The notes under the pieces are model-generated. The model saw only the letters and a list, made by a program, of their open reading frames with translations. It made no database searches and was not told where the DNA came from. Shown one piece after another: positions 18,320-27,794 of a DNA stretch of 64,000 nucleotides. The stretch comes from an uncultured Arenicella sp. (GTDB taxonomy: Bacteria > Pseudomonadota > Gammaproteobacteria > Arenicellales > Arenicellaceae). The stretch lies in the NCBI GenBank assembly GCA_938048185.1, contig CALIVT010000001.1:124001-188000 (forward strand), written 5' to 3'. The number at the start of each line of letters is the position of its first letter. The first letter of the stretch is position 1. The translations under genes were made by a program, and so were the position numbers.

Positions 18320-19573
18320 ATGGCCAAAACTAATTTGCCAATGATGATTGGCTCTCGCTACTCAAGGGCCAAACGCCGTAACGGGTTCATTTCGTTTATA
18401 TCCGCTATTTCTATCTTAGGCGTGGCGATTGGCGTGTGGGTTCTGATTTCGGTGATTTCTATCATGAACGGCTTCGGCAATGAACTGCGCGGTCGTATTC
18501 TAGACGTTGCGCCTCACGTCACGGTCACCGGGCAGGGCGGTTGGCTAAAAGATTGGAGGGCGGTTACTAACGCTGTAGACGCACGTGATGAGGTCGCAGG
18601 GCGAGCGCCGTTTATTTTAGCGCAAGGTCTGGTGACCTTAAGTGGAAACGTGACCGGTGCGCTGGTGAAAGGGGTGTTGCCCGAAGAAGAAGCGAAGGTG
18701 TCGGAAATTGCAGACCACATGCTAGAGGGCTCGTTTGCGCGTTTGCAAAAGGGCAGTTATAACGTTGCACTGGGCCAGGGTTTGGCGGATAAAATAGGGG
18801 CAGCAATGGGTGATAAAATCACGTTCATCTCGCCCCAGGGTCAATCGACACCAGCCGGTTTGATGCCACGCATGCGGCGCTTTACGGTTGTCGGTATTTT
18901 CGGTGGTATTGGCCCCGATGAATTTGACAGCGCTTTGGCGTATGTCCACATGAGCGATGCCGCCAAATTGTATAAAGCCGGTTCACAAGTGAGCGGGCTG
19001 CGGCTTAAATTAGATGACCCGTTTTTAGCGCGCCAGCTTAGTAGTGAGTTGGCGGTTGATATGGACTATCAATATTACGTTGATAATTGGACAACTCAGC
19101 ACAAGAGTTTCTTTCGCGCGTTAGAAGTTGAACGACGCATGGTATTCATCACCTTGTTTCTAATCGTCGCGATTGCCGCGTTTAATATCGTTTCAACCTT
19201 GATTATGGTCGTGACTGATAAGCGCGCGGATATTGCAATTCTCCGAACGCTTGGGCTATCGCCATCTAAAGTAATGGGCATATTCTTCGTCCAAGGTGTT
19301 ACGTCAGGATTGATAGGCACGGTCGTGGGTGCAATTGCCGGGGTGTTAACGGCGCTTAATTTAGCCAACATCGTCGCGTTTATTGAGCGCGTAGTGGGTT
19401 TTGAGTTGCTGCCCGCCAGTGTTTACATTGTCACTGATTTTCCCGCCGAGCTTCGCTGGGACGATGTTTGGGTAATCGTTATCGCCTCGTTGACCATCAG
19501 CATGTTGGCTACGCTCTATCCGGCTTGGCGCGCCTCGAAAACTGAGCCTGCGGAGGCCTTGCGCTATGAGTAA
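18320..19573 (+). CDS. lolC: Lipoprotein-releasing ABC transporter permease (LolC/LolE/LolF)
   Basis: 417 residues with a first TM at about 24-50, a large periplasmic domain, and three C-terminal TMs (about 270-300, 318-345, 378-403), the MacB/FtsX-type permease layout. The N-terminal [20 protein letters not shown] is the Lol permease signature. The complex extracts mature lipoproteins from the inner membrane and hands them to LolA. Only this one permease gene accompanies lolD; in E. coli and Pseudomonas lolC and lolE flank it. It may therefore be a LolF-type homodimeric permease. It overlaps lolD by eight bases. Confidence 0.9.
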   Translation: MAKTNLPMMIGSRYSRAKRRNGFISFISAISILGVAIGVWVLISVISIMNGFGNELRGRILDVAPHVTVTGQGGWLKDWRAVTNAVDARDEVAGRAPFILAQGLVTLSGNVTGALVKGVLPEEEAKVSEIADHMLEGSFARLQKGSYNVALGQGLADKIGAAMGDKITFISPQGQSTPAGLMPRMRRFTVVGIFGGIGPDEFDSALAYVHMSDAAKLYKAGSQVSGLRLKLDDPFLARQLSSELAVDMDYQYYVDNWTTQHKSFFRALEVERRMVFITLFLIVAIAAFNIVSTLIMVVTDKRADIAILRTLGLSPSKVMGIFFVQGVTSGLIGTVVGAIAGVLTALNLANIVAFIERVVGFELLPASVYIVTDFPAELRWDDVWVIVIASLTISMLATLYPAWRASKTEPAEALRYE

Positions 19574-20252
19574 CTCCGGAATTTTGCATTGCCAGCAACT
19601 CGGAATGACCTACACCGAAGGCCCCAACGATGTAGAAGTGCTGAGTGAAATCAATCTGCAGATTGAGAAAGGCGAGCGAATCGCGATTGTTGGGGCATCT
19701 GGGTCAGGTAAGAGCACCTTGCTGCACTTACTTGGCGGTTTAGATTTACCCACAGCGGGGTCAGTTTGGGTCGATGGTCAAGAGTTATCGCGTATGTCGG
19801 ATAGTAAGCGCGGTTTAATTCGTAACCAATACCTCGGCTTTGTGTATCAGTTTCACCACCTATTGCCCGAGTTTACAGCAATCGAAAACGTCGCTATGCC
19901 GCTGCTAATTCGCGGTGAAGACACGCGCATAGCGAAACAAAAAGCCTCTGATTTATTAGCCGAGATTGGTCTCGGGCATCGACTTGAGCACCGCCCAATC
20001 GAATTGTCTGGTGGCGAGCGTCAGCGCGCGGCAATTGCTCGAGCGCTTGTTAGCGAGCCCAACGTGGTGTTGGCGGACGAGCCGACGGGTAATCTCGACG
20101 TTAATACCGCGCAAAGCGTGTTTGATATGATGATGGAGCTGAATCAACGTATCGGAACCGCATTGGTAATGGTGACTCACGATAATACGCTTGCCAGCAA
20201 AATGGATAAACGTTACCACTTGGAGCAAGGCACTCTTAGTGAAGTCTCCTAG
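19566..20252 (+). CDS. lolD: Lipoprotein-releasing system ATP-binding protein LolD
   Basis: 228 residues. Walker [10 protein letters not shown] at 43-51, ABC signature [15 protein letters not shown], Walker [13 protein letters not shown] and the His switch MVTHD are all intact. It powers lipoprotein release as the cytoplasmic ATPase of the Lol complex. The start overlaps the permease gene by eight bases. The next gene is on the opposite strand, so no second permease follows. Confidence 0.94.
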   Translation: MSNSGILHCQQLGMTYTEGPNDVEVLSEINLQIEKGERIAIVGASGSGKSTLLHLLGGLDLPTAGSVWVDGQELSRMSDSKRGLIRNQYLGFVYQFHHLLPEFTAIENVAMPLLIRGEDTRIAKQKASDLLAEIGLGHRLEHRPIELSGGERQRAAIARALVSEPNVVLADEPTGNLDVNTAQSVFDMMMELNQRIGTALVMVTHDNTLASKMDKRYHLEQGTLSEVS

Positions 20253-20307
20253 ACAGAGAGCCTATTAATTTAGAGCGTCGGAATCTAAAGGCTCTGGGGT
20301 TCGAGCT

Positions 20308-20838
20308 TTATTGTTGATTTGTTCTAAGTTTACGAGCCAAGCGTAATTGTTTGCGGCGTTTCCAGCGTTGGCGAACTTGTGAACGCCACGCGAAGCTAAT
20401 AATAAAATGCGCCGACACGCTAATGGTGATTCCAATAAGTAAGCAACCAAGCCATAAGGCAACGTAATGCCAGCCGACTTGGAAAATACTAATCTTAGCA
20501 AGCTCAATAGGCTGCAGCCCCAGAATTTTGGCGCCGAGCAAGTAGCAGGGTGTGTATAAAGGAATCCAAGTGACCGGGTTAGAAACCCAAATGCCGGCTA
20601 AGGCAAAAGGTAGATTGCCGCGCATCAATGCAGCAAGAAAGATTGCGGGTAACATTTCGAACGGCATCGGCAAGAAAGCACAAAACAAGCCAATCGCCAC
20701 CCCTTTCGCCGTACTTTGTCGGTTAAATGTCCACAGTTCTTGTTGTTTTAAGCTGTCACCGAAAATATGCAGGTAACGATATTGTTGTATCTCTTTTACC
20801 GTGGGTAAATGTGTACGTAAGTTTTTGAAAAATTTCAC
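20308..20838 (-). CDS. DUF2062 domain membrane protein
   Basis: 176 residues with the DUF2062 hallmarks: KGVAIGLFCAFLPMPFEML, then NPVTWIPLYTPCYLLGAKIL and a third hydrophobic stretch near 125-150. The tail is strongly basic (RSQVRQRWKRRKQLRLARK). Function unknown. In pseudomonads a homologue lies between lol genes and comEC, as here, although it is on the minus strand in this window. Start at ATG 20836-20838. Confidence 0.85.
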   Translation of the reverse strand: MKFFKNLRTHLPTVKEIQQYRYLHIFGDSLKQQELWTFNRQSTAKGVAIGLFCAFLPMPFEMLPAIFLAALMRGNLPFALAGIWVSNPVTWIPLYTPCYLLGAKILGLQPIELAKISIFQVGWHYVALWLGCLLIGITISVSAHFIISFAWRSQVRQRWKRRKQLRLARKLRTNQQ

Positions 20839-21096
20839 GGCGCGAATAGAGCGTAAGTTAACTTTCTTGGCATTAAAAAGGTTTGGCGTATGTCGGTATA
20901 TTAGGCGCGCAAGTAATGTCTAAGCACCAAGATCGACCATACTTCAATGCCTATAGTATAGGCCCTAGGTGTGATGAGTGTTATCATAGTTTCGGTTCAT
21001 CGCATTACAAATTGCTTAATATGGATTTTTGGCAATTTTAGATTTTTAAAATCGACCCAGTGTTGAGCACAACCAAAGCCATAAACGCAGCGCCAC

Positions 21097-21107
21097 AAGG
21101 AGGTGAT
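21097..21107 (+). promoter_or_regulatory. Unusually strong Shine-Dalgarno deciding a TTG start for comEC
   Basis: AAGGAGGTGAT is complementary to the 16S 3' end over 11 bases and sits six bases (from GGAGG) before TTG 21110. It fixes the non-ATG start. Confidence 0.85.
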
Positions 21108-21109
21108 TA

Positions 21110-23551
21110 TTGCGTTCTAAGAAAATTCAATTGCTAGTTTTACGGTTACACAACTCGTATGTCGCGCTGATCGCATTTTGTTGTGGTGTGTCGATGTTGC
21201 TCTTTGCGCCTGCGTTGCCGTCTAACCATCTTACTACTTTGATCGCTGCCACCAGTGTGATACTCAGCGTAAAGTGGCGTGTACTCGTCCCTTTTGCGTT
21301 TATGTTATTCGGCCTTGCATGGGCCAATTATTGGTTTACTCAGCATCACGCTGTAGGCTTTCCTGCACAGTATGAGCGCGTTGATTTTAGCGCGCTGGGT
21401 AGCATTGAAGGCTTAGTCAGTGAGCGCAATGGTAATTACCAGTTTCACTTTCGGGTTAAAGAAATCGACGCGGCCTTTCCACAACGTCTGCTCGGAACTA
21501 AACTCAAACTGAGCTGTTATCGTTGTTTATTTGCGATTGAGACAAATCAGGTTTGGCGCTTCACCTTACGAGTAAAGCGGCCGCGTGGGTATGCCAGTTG
21601 GGGGGCGTTCGATTACGAGAAATATCTATATAGAAACCGAGTCGTCGCCAAAGGCTATGTCAGGACAAAGGGCGAGAATACTCTCATCTCGTCCGAACAA
21701 CGTGCATGGTCATCTTGGCGGCAAGCTGTTCGCCAAAGCTTAGTTCGCAAAGCTGAAAATAGTGTGGGTTTGAACATGATTCTAGCGTTGGCGGTTGGTG
21801 ATAAATCGGGTTTTTCTAGCCATCAGCGACAGGTTTTGCAAAAGACCGGCACCAGCCATCTTATGGCAATTTCAGGCTTGCACGTCGGTTTGGTGTTTAT
21901 GTTTGTAAGCGCTTTGTGTCGCGTTATGCTGTGGCCGGTAGCGCGAATATTTGAATACATTCCTCGCCCCACTTTAGTGATGTTTCCTGCCCTCGCCAGC
22001 GCAATTCTTTATTCCGCCTTAGCGGGTTTTGCGGTATCTACCCAACGCGCCTTAACGATGCTGTTGGTGTTTGTGGTTTGCCGCCTAATTGCGCGCGAGA
22101 TCGGTCTGTTCAAGGTGTTGTTGATTGCGATGAGCGCTCTGCTGCTTTTTGACCCGTTTTCAGTGATGGATATTGGCTTTTGGCTATCTTGCGGTGCGGT
22201 GCTTGTGATCGCGGTGGTCTCAGCGCCTGCGGCCATGTCAGCGCCTGCGGCTATCCATGCGCCTGCGGCTATCCATGCGCCTGCGGCGCAGCCAACGAAG
22301 CGAATAGCTGATCAACGCCTAGCAAAAACCAGCTTGCTAAAGCTTCAACCGATGCTCTGGCTAGGAATGTTACCAATAACTATCAGCTTCTTTGGTCAGG
22401 TCTCGTTTATCGCACCCATGGTCAACCTAGTCTTGGTGCCTTTGTTTTGCGCGCTGTTGGTGCCACTAACGTTGGCAGGGGTGTGCATCGATGCACTTGG
22501 TTTCGAATCACTCGCAACGTGGTGGATAAGCAATTTGAGCACCGTTTTTAACTCTCTTTACCTCATGCTTGATTGGCTTAGCGAACTCAAGATTGCCAAT
22601 GGCTACACAACACCGCTGGTATGGTGGCAATGGGGTTTGTTTTTGAGTGCCGTGGTCTTCTACATCATTAAGCCGCGTTTGAGCGTACCTTGGTGGATGT
22701 TGTTTACCGTCAGCGCGTTTCAAAATATCAGCACTGCTATCCAAGTCGATGAACTTCAGTTGACCTTGCTTGATGTCGGGCAAGGTCTGGCCATTGTCAT
22801 TGAAACACCGAACACGGTGACAGTCTACGACACCGGGCCCAAATACGGTTCTGGTTTTACCGCGGCTGACGCGGTGTTGCTGCCGTTTCTACGGTATCGC
22901 GGTATTCAGCGTATTGACACCTTGATTATTAGCCACGCCGACAACGATCATATTGGCGGCTACCAATCGGTGATAGACGCGTTTGATGTTGGTGAGGTGA
23001 TCACCAGTCGTGTTGACAAAATACCGATCGCGCGTGCCTGTCAAGCCGGTGACGCGTGGCACGCTGATCAAACTCACATGTCTGTTTTAAGCCCCGAGCC
23101 TGACACACCAAAAGGCAGTAATAATCTATCTTGCGTATTAATGCTTGAACACCTAGGCACTAGAATCTTGTTGAGCGGTGATATTGAGAAACAGGTCGAG
23201 CGCTACTTAGTCGCGAATTACCCCTCTCAACTTGCTGCGAATATCTTACTTGTGCCACATCAAGGCAGTAAGACCTCATCGACTGCGAAATTCTTAGACG
23301 CAGTTGCGCCAGACATGGCAATGTTGGCGGCTGGCTATAAAAACCACTACGGTCATCCTCACGCATCGGTGGTTGAACGTTATCGCAGTCGCGCGGTGGA
23401 TTTGTACTCCACGATTGATAGCGGCTCAATATTGCTAAAAATTAACGCTCAAGGGTGGCAAGTGCTCGAGTTTCGCCAAGCGTGCAGGCGTTTTTGGCAC
23501 TACCAAAAAGTACCCCAACAAGCGCTATTGTTTGGTAGACTTTCAGACTAA
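21110..23551 (+). CDS. comEC: DNA internalization competence protein ComEC/Rec2
   Basis: 813 residues starting at TTG 21110, set by a near-perfect ribosome site. An N-terminal DUF4131-like region is followed by the multi-TM competence domain (GTSHLMAISGLHVGLVFMF is the family signature) and a C-terminal metallo-beta-lactamase domain with ISHADNDHIGG, LLSGDIE and LLVPHQGSKTSS. ComEC forms the inner-membrane channel for transforming single-stranded DNA, and its lactamase domain is thought to be the nuclease that degrades the other strand. An alanine-proline insert of four repeats (about residues 371-394) lies between TM segments and looks strain-specific. Confidence 0.93.
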   Translation: MRSKKIQLLVLRLHNSYVALIAFCCGVSMLLFAPALPSNHLTTLIAATSVILSVKWRVLVPFAFMLFGLAWANYWFTQHHAVGFPAQYERVDFSALGSIEGLVSERNGNYQFHFRVKEIDAAFPQRLLGTKLKLSCYRCLFAIETNQVWRFTLRVKRPRGYASWGAFDYEKYLYRNRVVAKGYVRTKGENTLISSEQRAWSSWRQAVRQSLVRKAENSVGLNMILALAVGDKSGFSSHQRQVLQKTGTSHLMAISGLHVGLVFMFVSALCRVMLWPVARIFEYIPRPTLVMFPALASAILYSALAGFAVSTQRALTMLLVFVVCRLIAREIGLFKVLLIAMSALLLFDPFSVMDIGFWLSCGAVLVIAVVSAPAAMSAPAAIHAPAAIHAPAAQPTKRIADQRLAKTSLLKLQPMLWLGMLPITISFFGQVSFIAPMVNLVLVPLFCALLVPLTLAGVCIDALGFESLATWWISNLSTVFNSLYLMLDWLSELKIANGYTTPLVWWQWGLFLSAVVFYIIKPRLSVPWWMLFTVSAFQNISTAIQVDELQLTLLDVGQGLAIVIETPNTVTVYDTGPKYGSGFTAADAVLLPFLRYRGIQRIDTLIISHADNDHIGGYQSVIDAFDVGEVITSRVDKIPIARACQAGDAWHADQTHMSVLSPEPDTPKGSNNLSCVLMLEHLGTRILLSGDIEKQVERYLVANYPSQLAANILLVPHQGSKTSSTAKFLDAVAPDMAMLAAGYKNHYGHPHASVVERYRSRAVDLYSTIDSGSILLKINAQGWQVLEFRQACRRFWHYQKVPQQALLFGRLSD
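22223..22288 (+). repeat. 18-bp tandem repeat inside comEC
   Basis: GCGCCTGCGG recurs at 22223, 22241, 22259 and 22277, exact period 18; the second and third units are identical over all 18 bases. It encodes an in-frame repeat of the type APAAIH, so copy-number changes would leave the reading frame intact. Confidence 0.92.
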
Positions 23552-23635
23552 GAATCACAACATAATAACGCGCCTACGCTAAACCAAGCAGACAACGTTT
23601 ATTGTCGAGGGCCGTTAAGTAGATAAAGGTATTCA

Positions 23636-24235
23636 ATGTTTGAATTATTCAGAGCGGGCGGCCCGCTTATGTGGATCATCCTTCTTTGTTCGTTGGTGGC
23701 GCTCACTATTATTTTTGAACGTATGCTCACCCTGCGCCGAAAACAGGTGGCCCCAGAAAGCATACGCCAACAGATCCTAGATCTAGCCGTAACCGGACGA
23801 GTCACCTCTGAGAAAATTGAAATGGTTCGCAGCCATTCCCCTTTGGGTGCTGTTTTTGCGGCGGGCTTAGATAACATGCAATACGGCCCTGATGCCATGC
23901 GTGAGGGTTTAGAAGAGCAAGGTAAGCAAGTGGTACACAAACTCGGCCGCTACCTAAATACCCTCGGCACTATCGCCTCTATTACGCCGCTAATCGGTTT
24001 ACTGGGTACTGTCATTGGTATGATCAAGGTATTTACCGCGATTACAGCCAGTGGAGTCGGTGACCCTACTGTGTTATCGGGTGGTATTTCCGAGGCCTTG
24101 ATTACTACTGCGGCGGGTTTATCAGTTGGTATTCCGTGTTTGATGTTTTATCGCCATTTTCGTGGCCGTATTAGCGAGCTGGCAGTTCTGCTGGAAGAAA
24201 ATGCCTTAGCGCTATTAGATACGCAGAAGGGTTAA
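23636..24235 (+). CDS. exbB: MotA/TolQ/ExbB proton channel family protein
   Basis: 199 residues with three TM segments (about 12-32, 112-135, 155-178). The family region TLGTIASITPLIGLLGTVIGMI and SGGISEALITTAAGLSVGIP is clear. With ExbD it forms an inner-membrane proton-driven motor for TonB- or Tol-like energisation. It is followed one base later by exbD. In Pseudomonas the equivalent pair in this neighbourhood is called tolQ2/tolR2 or exbB/exbD; the partner protein is not in the window. Confidence 0.9.
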   Translation: MFELFRAGGPLMWIILLCSLVALTIIFERMLTLRRKQVAPESIRQQILDLAVTGRVTSEKIEMVRSHSPLGAVFAAGLDNMQYGPDAMREGLEEQGKQVVHKLGRYLNTLGTIASITPLIGLLGTVIGMIKVFTAITASGVGDPTVLSGGISEALITTAAGLSVGIPCLMFYRHFRGRISELAVLLEENALALLDTQKG

Positions 24236-24236
24236 G

Positions 24237-24671
24237 ATGAATTTCGGCCATTCAGACGAAAACGACGAAACCAATATCGAGTTAACACCGCTGATCGACG
24301 TGGTGTTTCTACTGTTGATATTTTTCATGATCTCAACCACGTTCACCAAAGAAACGTCCTTAAAAATCAATTTGCCAGAGTCAACAGGTGAGGCGGTAGC
24401 TGAGCAGCCGCTGAGTATCGAAGTGCAAATTGGTGCTGAATCACAGTACGCCATCGCCGCCAGTAACGATGGTGCGGCCAAGCCATTGATAAATTCGAAC
24501 CGAGAAACACTTAAACGTGCCTTGGCGGAATATCAGTCACAAACTAAGTTGCTGTTGATTATTCGTGCTGATCGCAAAGCGCCCCACGAGTCGGTTATTC
24601 GTGTAATGGATGTGGCACAAGAATTAGGCTTGAGTAATGTGACGTTTGCAACCAAGCAGTTTGTCGAGTAA
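24237..24671 (+). CDS. exbD: ExbD/TolR biopolymer transport protein
   Basis: 144 residues with a single N-terminal TM (about 20-38) carrying the protonatable aspartate in LTPLIDVVFLLLIFFMIS, followed by a periplasmic domain ending in QELGLSNVTFATKQ. It partners the adjacent ExbB-like channel. Start one base after the exbB stop. Confidence 0.92.
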   Translation: MNFGHSDENDETNIELTPLIDVVFLLLIFFMISTTFTKETSLKINLPESTGEAVAEQPLSIEVQIGAESQYAIAASNDGAAKPLINSNRETLKRALAEYQSQTKLLLIIRADRKAPHESVIRVMDVAQELGLSNVTFATKQFVE

Positions 24672-24730
24672 ACAACTCATCGGCGTTAATTTTATTGACG
24701 ACCTGACTAAACGCTTCGGGAAACATAACA

Positions 24731-26545
24731 ATGTTAGATAACATAGATAAACCTGTTGCGGGCCATTTAAAAGGAACCGAGTTGCCGATACGTACAACCC
24801 TGATGCGCCTCATGGCTTACTTGTTTAGGCATCGCTCGCTCTTGTTTATCGCTGTATTTTTCTTGATCGTGACCGGCTCAATTGAGGCGTATTTCATCAA
24901 GGCTATCGATGATATTTTGAAAAGTGGCTTTCTAGCGGGCGATGATTGGTATGTGCGCTGGTCAGGCATGCTGTTGATGGCCGTGTTCCTCGCGCGCGCT
25001 ACGTCCGGTTATATTGGCAATTACGCGATGGCCAAAGCCGGTCGTTTGGTTATTTTCGAACTGCGTCAAGACACCTTCGGTAATATGATCGGTTTGCCCT
25101 CGCCTTATTTTGAAGAGAACACGTCGGCGCAGATTATCTCGAAACTCATTTACGATGTTGAAACAACGTCGGTTGCCGTGACCGATACCTTAGCGATCAT
25201 GTTTCGTGAGTCGTTTAAAGCCATCGGTTTAGTGGCTTTCTTGTTTTGGTCTGAGTGGCGTTTAACCCTGATCTTTATCTTGGTGGTTCCGCTTGTCGTA
25301 TTAGTCGCGGCTTACACCAATAAGCGATTCCGTAAAACGAGTAAGAAAATACAGGGCTCAATGGGTGGCATCGGCGATACTGTGAAAGAAGCGGTTGTTG
25401 GGCACAAAGTCATTAAGGTCTATAACGGCCAAGAGCAAGAAATAGAAAATTTTGCCAAAGCCAATACGTTCAATCTAACCCAGAACCTCAAGCGTGCTCG
25501 CGTATCGGCAGGGCTAGTGCCGTTAACCATGTTGTTAGTTGCGCCCGCGATTGCGCTAATTCTGTATATCTTTTTAAACTACCTGCGTACTGGCCCAGAG
25601 TCGGTGGTGCAGTTTTCGACTTATATCATGGCGTGTTTGGCGTTGATGAGCCCGCTAAAGCGACTCGCGAAGGTCAACGAGAAGGTGCAAATTGGTGTCA
25701 CAGCGGCCATTAGCGTGTTTGACGTGATCGATGCCAAGACTGAAGAAGACTCGGGCGAGATATCACTTGAAAAAACAAGCGGCGCACTACGCTTCGACAA
25801 TGTTTCGTTCAAGTATCGAGCTGATGATGAGCAGGCTGTGCTGCACGACCTTTCGTTCAATATCGCGCCCGGTGACAGGGTGGCCCTGGTCGGCCCGTCT
25901 GGTAGCGGTAAGTCGACAATCACCAATTTGATCTTGCGTTTTTATAAAGCTCAAACCGGTAACATCTATCTTGATGACCAGAATATCGATGATATTGTTC
26001 TTAAAGACCTGCGCAACCAAGTTGCTTTAGTTAGCCAAGAAACCACGCTGTTTGATGACACCATTGGTCGCAACATCATGTACGGTATGCTGGACCAATA
26101 TGACGAAGAGCGTTTACAGGCCGCAATAAAAGCAGCGCACGTTGACGAGTTTTTGCATGAGTTACCGCTGGGGCTAGACACTCTAGTGGGTGAGCACGGT
26201 TTACGCCTCTCGGGTGGGCAGCGCCAGCGCATCGCAATCGCGCGCGCGATTTACAAGAACGCACCCATTTTGATTCTGGATGAAGCCACTTCCGCATTAG
26301 ACAATAAGTCAGAGCGTTTCGTGCAAGATGCGCTAGAGGCTTTGATGAAAGACCGAACTTCCTTAGTGATTGCACATCGTCTCTCAACCATTGAGAGCGC
26401 TGATAAAATCGTAGTGTTAGAGCGAGGAAGAATTGTCGAGCAAGGTTCGCATAAGCGATTGCTCAAGAAAGACGGGGTTTACGCTGACTTGCACAGGGCA
26501 CAGTCTAACAATGCCAAAAAAGGCTTTTTCTTTTGGAAGAGTTAG
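24731..26545 (+). CDS. msbA: Lipid A export ABC transporter MsbA
   Basis: 604 residues, a fused TM-ATPase half-transporter. Six TM segments occupy about 30-320. The ATPase has Walker A GPSGSGKST, signature LSGGQRQRIAIARAIY, and Walker B ILILDEATSALD. Length and the direct neighbour lpxK support MsbA, which flips lipid A-core across the inner membrane. The next gene begins nine bases after its stop. Confidence 0.93.
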   Translation: MLDNIDKPVAGHLKGTELPIRTTLMRLMAYLFRHRSLLFIAVFFLIVTGSIEAYFIKAIDDILKSGFLAGDDWYVRWSGMLLMAVFLARATSGYIGNYAMAKAGRLVIFELRQDTFGNMIGLPSPYFEENTSAQIISKLIYDVETTSVAVTDTLAIMFRESFKAIGLVAFLFWSEWRLTLIFILVVPLVVLVAAYTNKRFRKTSKKIQGSMGGIGDTVKEAVVGHKVIKVYNGQEQEIENFAKANTFNLTQNLKRARVSAGLVPLTMLLVAPAIALILYIFLNYLRTGPESVVQFSTYIMACLALMSPLKRLAKVNEKVQIGVTAAISVFDVIDAKTEEDSGEISLEKTSGALRFDNVSFKYRADDEQAVLHDLSFNIAPGDRVALVGPSGSGKSTITNLILRFYKAQTGNIYLDDQNIDDIVLKDLRNQVALVSQETTLFDDTIGRNIMYGMLDQYDEERLQAAIKAAHVDEFLHELPLGLDTLVGEHGLRLSGGQRQRIAIARAIYKNAPILILDEATSALDNKSERFVQDALEALMKDRTSLVIAHRLSTIESADKIVVLERGRIVEQGSHKRLLKKDGVYADLHRAQSNNAKKGFFFWKS

Positions 26546-26554
26546 GCTCTGGTC

Positions 26555-27556
26555 ATGAAATTCAGAGACGCGCTACTAAAAAGCTGGATTAAGCCAAATT
26601 TGTTAACAGGGCTCTTAAAGCCGATGTCGCCAGTATATCGAGGCGTGTTTTCGGTGCGTAAGTTAGCGTTTGATAAAGGCGTCTTCAAACGCTACAAAGC
26701 GCCGCTGCCGGTGATCGTAATTGGCAATCTCACCGTCGGCGGAACGGGTAAAACACCCTTAGTAATACATTTGGTAGAACAACTTAAAGCACTTGGGTTT
26801 GCGCCTGGCGTGATTAGTCGTGGTTATAGTGGCGACGCGCCGAGTTATCCATTATTTGTTGAGCCGAGCACACCGGTTGCACATTCCGGTGATGAAGCCG
26901 CCCTAATTTTGCGTCGCACGGGTGTGCCGATAATGGTTGGGCCTGACCGGCAAGCCTCGATTGTAGCCTTACTGCATAATCATAAGATTAATGTCATTGT
27001 AAGCGACGATGGTTTGCAACACTTTGCGTTAGAGCGTGATATCGAAGTGTGTCTAATTGATGATACTTCGCCGCACGAAAACGAGAATATGTTACCAGCC
27101 GGGCCGTATCGCGAACCGTTAACGCGCTTGATGTCGGTAGATTTTATCGTGCGTCATGGCGGTAACGTCGGAAACGCTGCGAACCAATTTGCGATGCACT
27201 TAGCGGCCGCTAAGCCAAAACCCGTCGCGGTTGATAACAAAACTAAGTTTGATGCGCGATCTAAACTGCATGCCTTAGCGGGTATCGGTAATCCGCAACG
27301 CTTTTTTAACACCTGTAAAGAGCTGGGTTACGATTTTACGCCGCACGAGTTCCCTGACCATCATCATTTTTCATCACACGAAATTAGCTTTGGCGACGCC
27401 ACGGTTTTGATGACCGAAAAAGATGCAGTTAAGTGCGCCGATATTGCCGACGAGCGGCATTGGTATCTGCCGGTTGACGCGGTGTTGGATAAGCAGTTTG
27501 CGTCCGCGATAGCCGCGCGTTTAGCGCACATAAAAGATCAGGCCGTCACTAATTAA
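26555..27556 (+). CDS. lpxK: Tetraacyldisaccharide 4'-kinase
   Basis: 333 residues. An N-terminal membrane-associated helix is followed by the P-loop VGGTGKTP at 61-68, VISRGYSGDAP and SDDGLQHFALERDIEVCLID, all LpxK hallmarks. The enzyme phosphorylates the lipid A precursor at 4' on the cytoplasmic face of the inner membrane. It follows msbA by nine bases. Confidence 0.95.
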   Translation: MKFRDALLKSWIKPNLLTGLLKPMSPVYRGVFSVRKLAFDKGVFKRYKAPLPVIVIGNLTVGGTGKTPLVIHLVEQLKALGFAPGVISRGYSGDAPSYPLFVEPSTPVAHSGDEAALILRRTGVPIMVGPDRQASIVALLHNHKINVIVSDDGLQHFALERDIEVCLIDDTSPHENENMLPAGPYREPLTRLMSVDFIVRHGGNVGNAANQFAMHLAAAKPKPVAVDNKTKFDARSKLHALAGIGNPQRFFNTCKELGYDFTPHEFPDHHHFSSHEISFGDATVLMTEKDAVKCADIADERHWYLPVDAVLDKQFASAIAARLAHIKDQAVTN

Positions 27557-27621
27557 TAAACGATGTCGTTAGACATAATACTGTTAAGCACTGAAATAAG
27601 ATTTAGCAATGAGTAAACACT

Positions 27622-27792
27622 ATGGACACTAAATTATTAGAAATGTTGGTATGCCCAGTCACTAAAGGGCCACTCATCTATGATAAAGAACGCCAAGAGT
27701 TAGTTTCAAGGTCCGCTAAGTTGGCGTACCCAGTACGTGATGGCATACCGGTCTTACTGGAAGAAGAAGCACGTGAAGTGGAGTCTGACTAG
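27622..27792 (+). CDS. Trm112-like small protein (YcaR family)
   Basis: A 56-residue protein too short for most automatic gene lists. It starts [18 protein letters not shown] and contains [15 protein letters not shown], the Trm112-like YcaR pattern always found between lpxK and kdsB in many gammaproteobacteria. Only one cysteine (Cys11) of the zinc-binding set remains, as in other YcaR proteins. Its bacterial role is unclear. It ends two bases before kdsB. Confidence 0.9.
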   Translation: MDTKLLEMLVCPVTKGPLIYDKERQELVSRSAKLAYPVRDGIPVLLEEEAREVESD

Positions 27793-27794
27793 CT

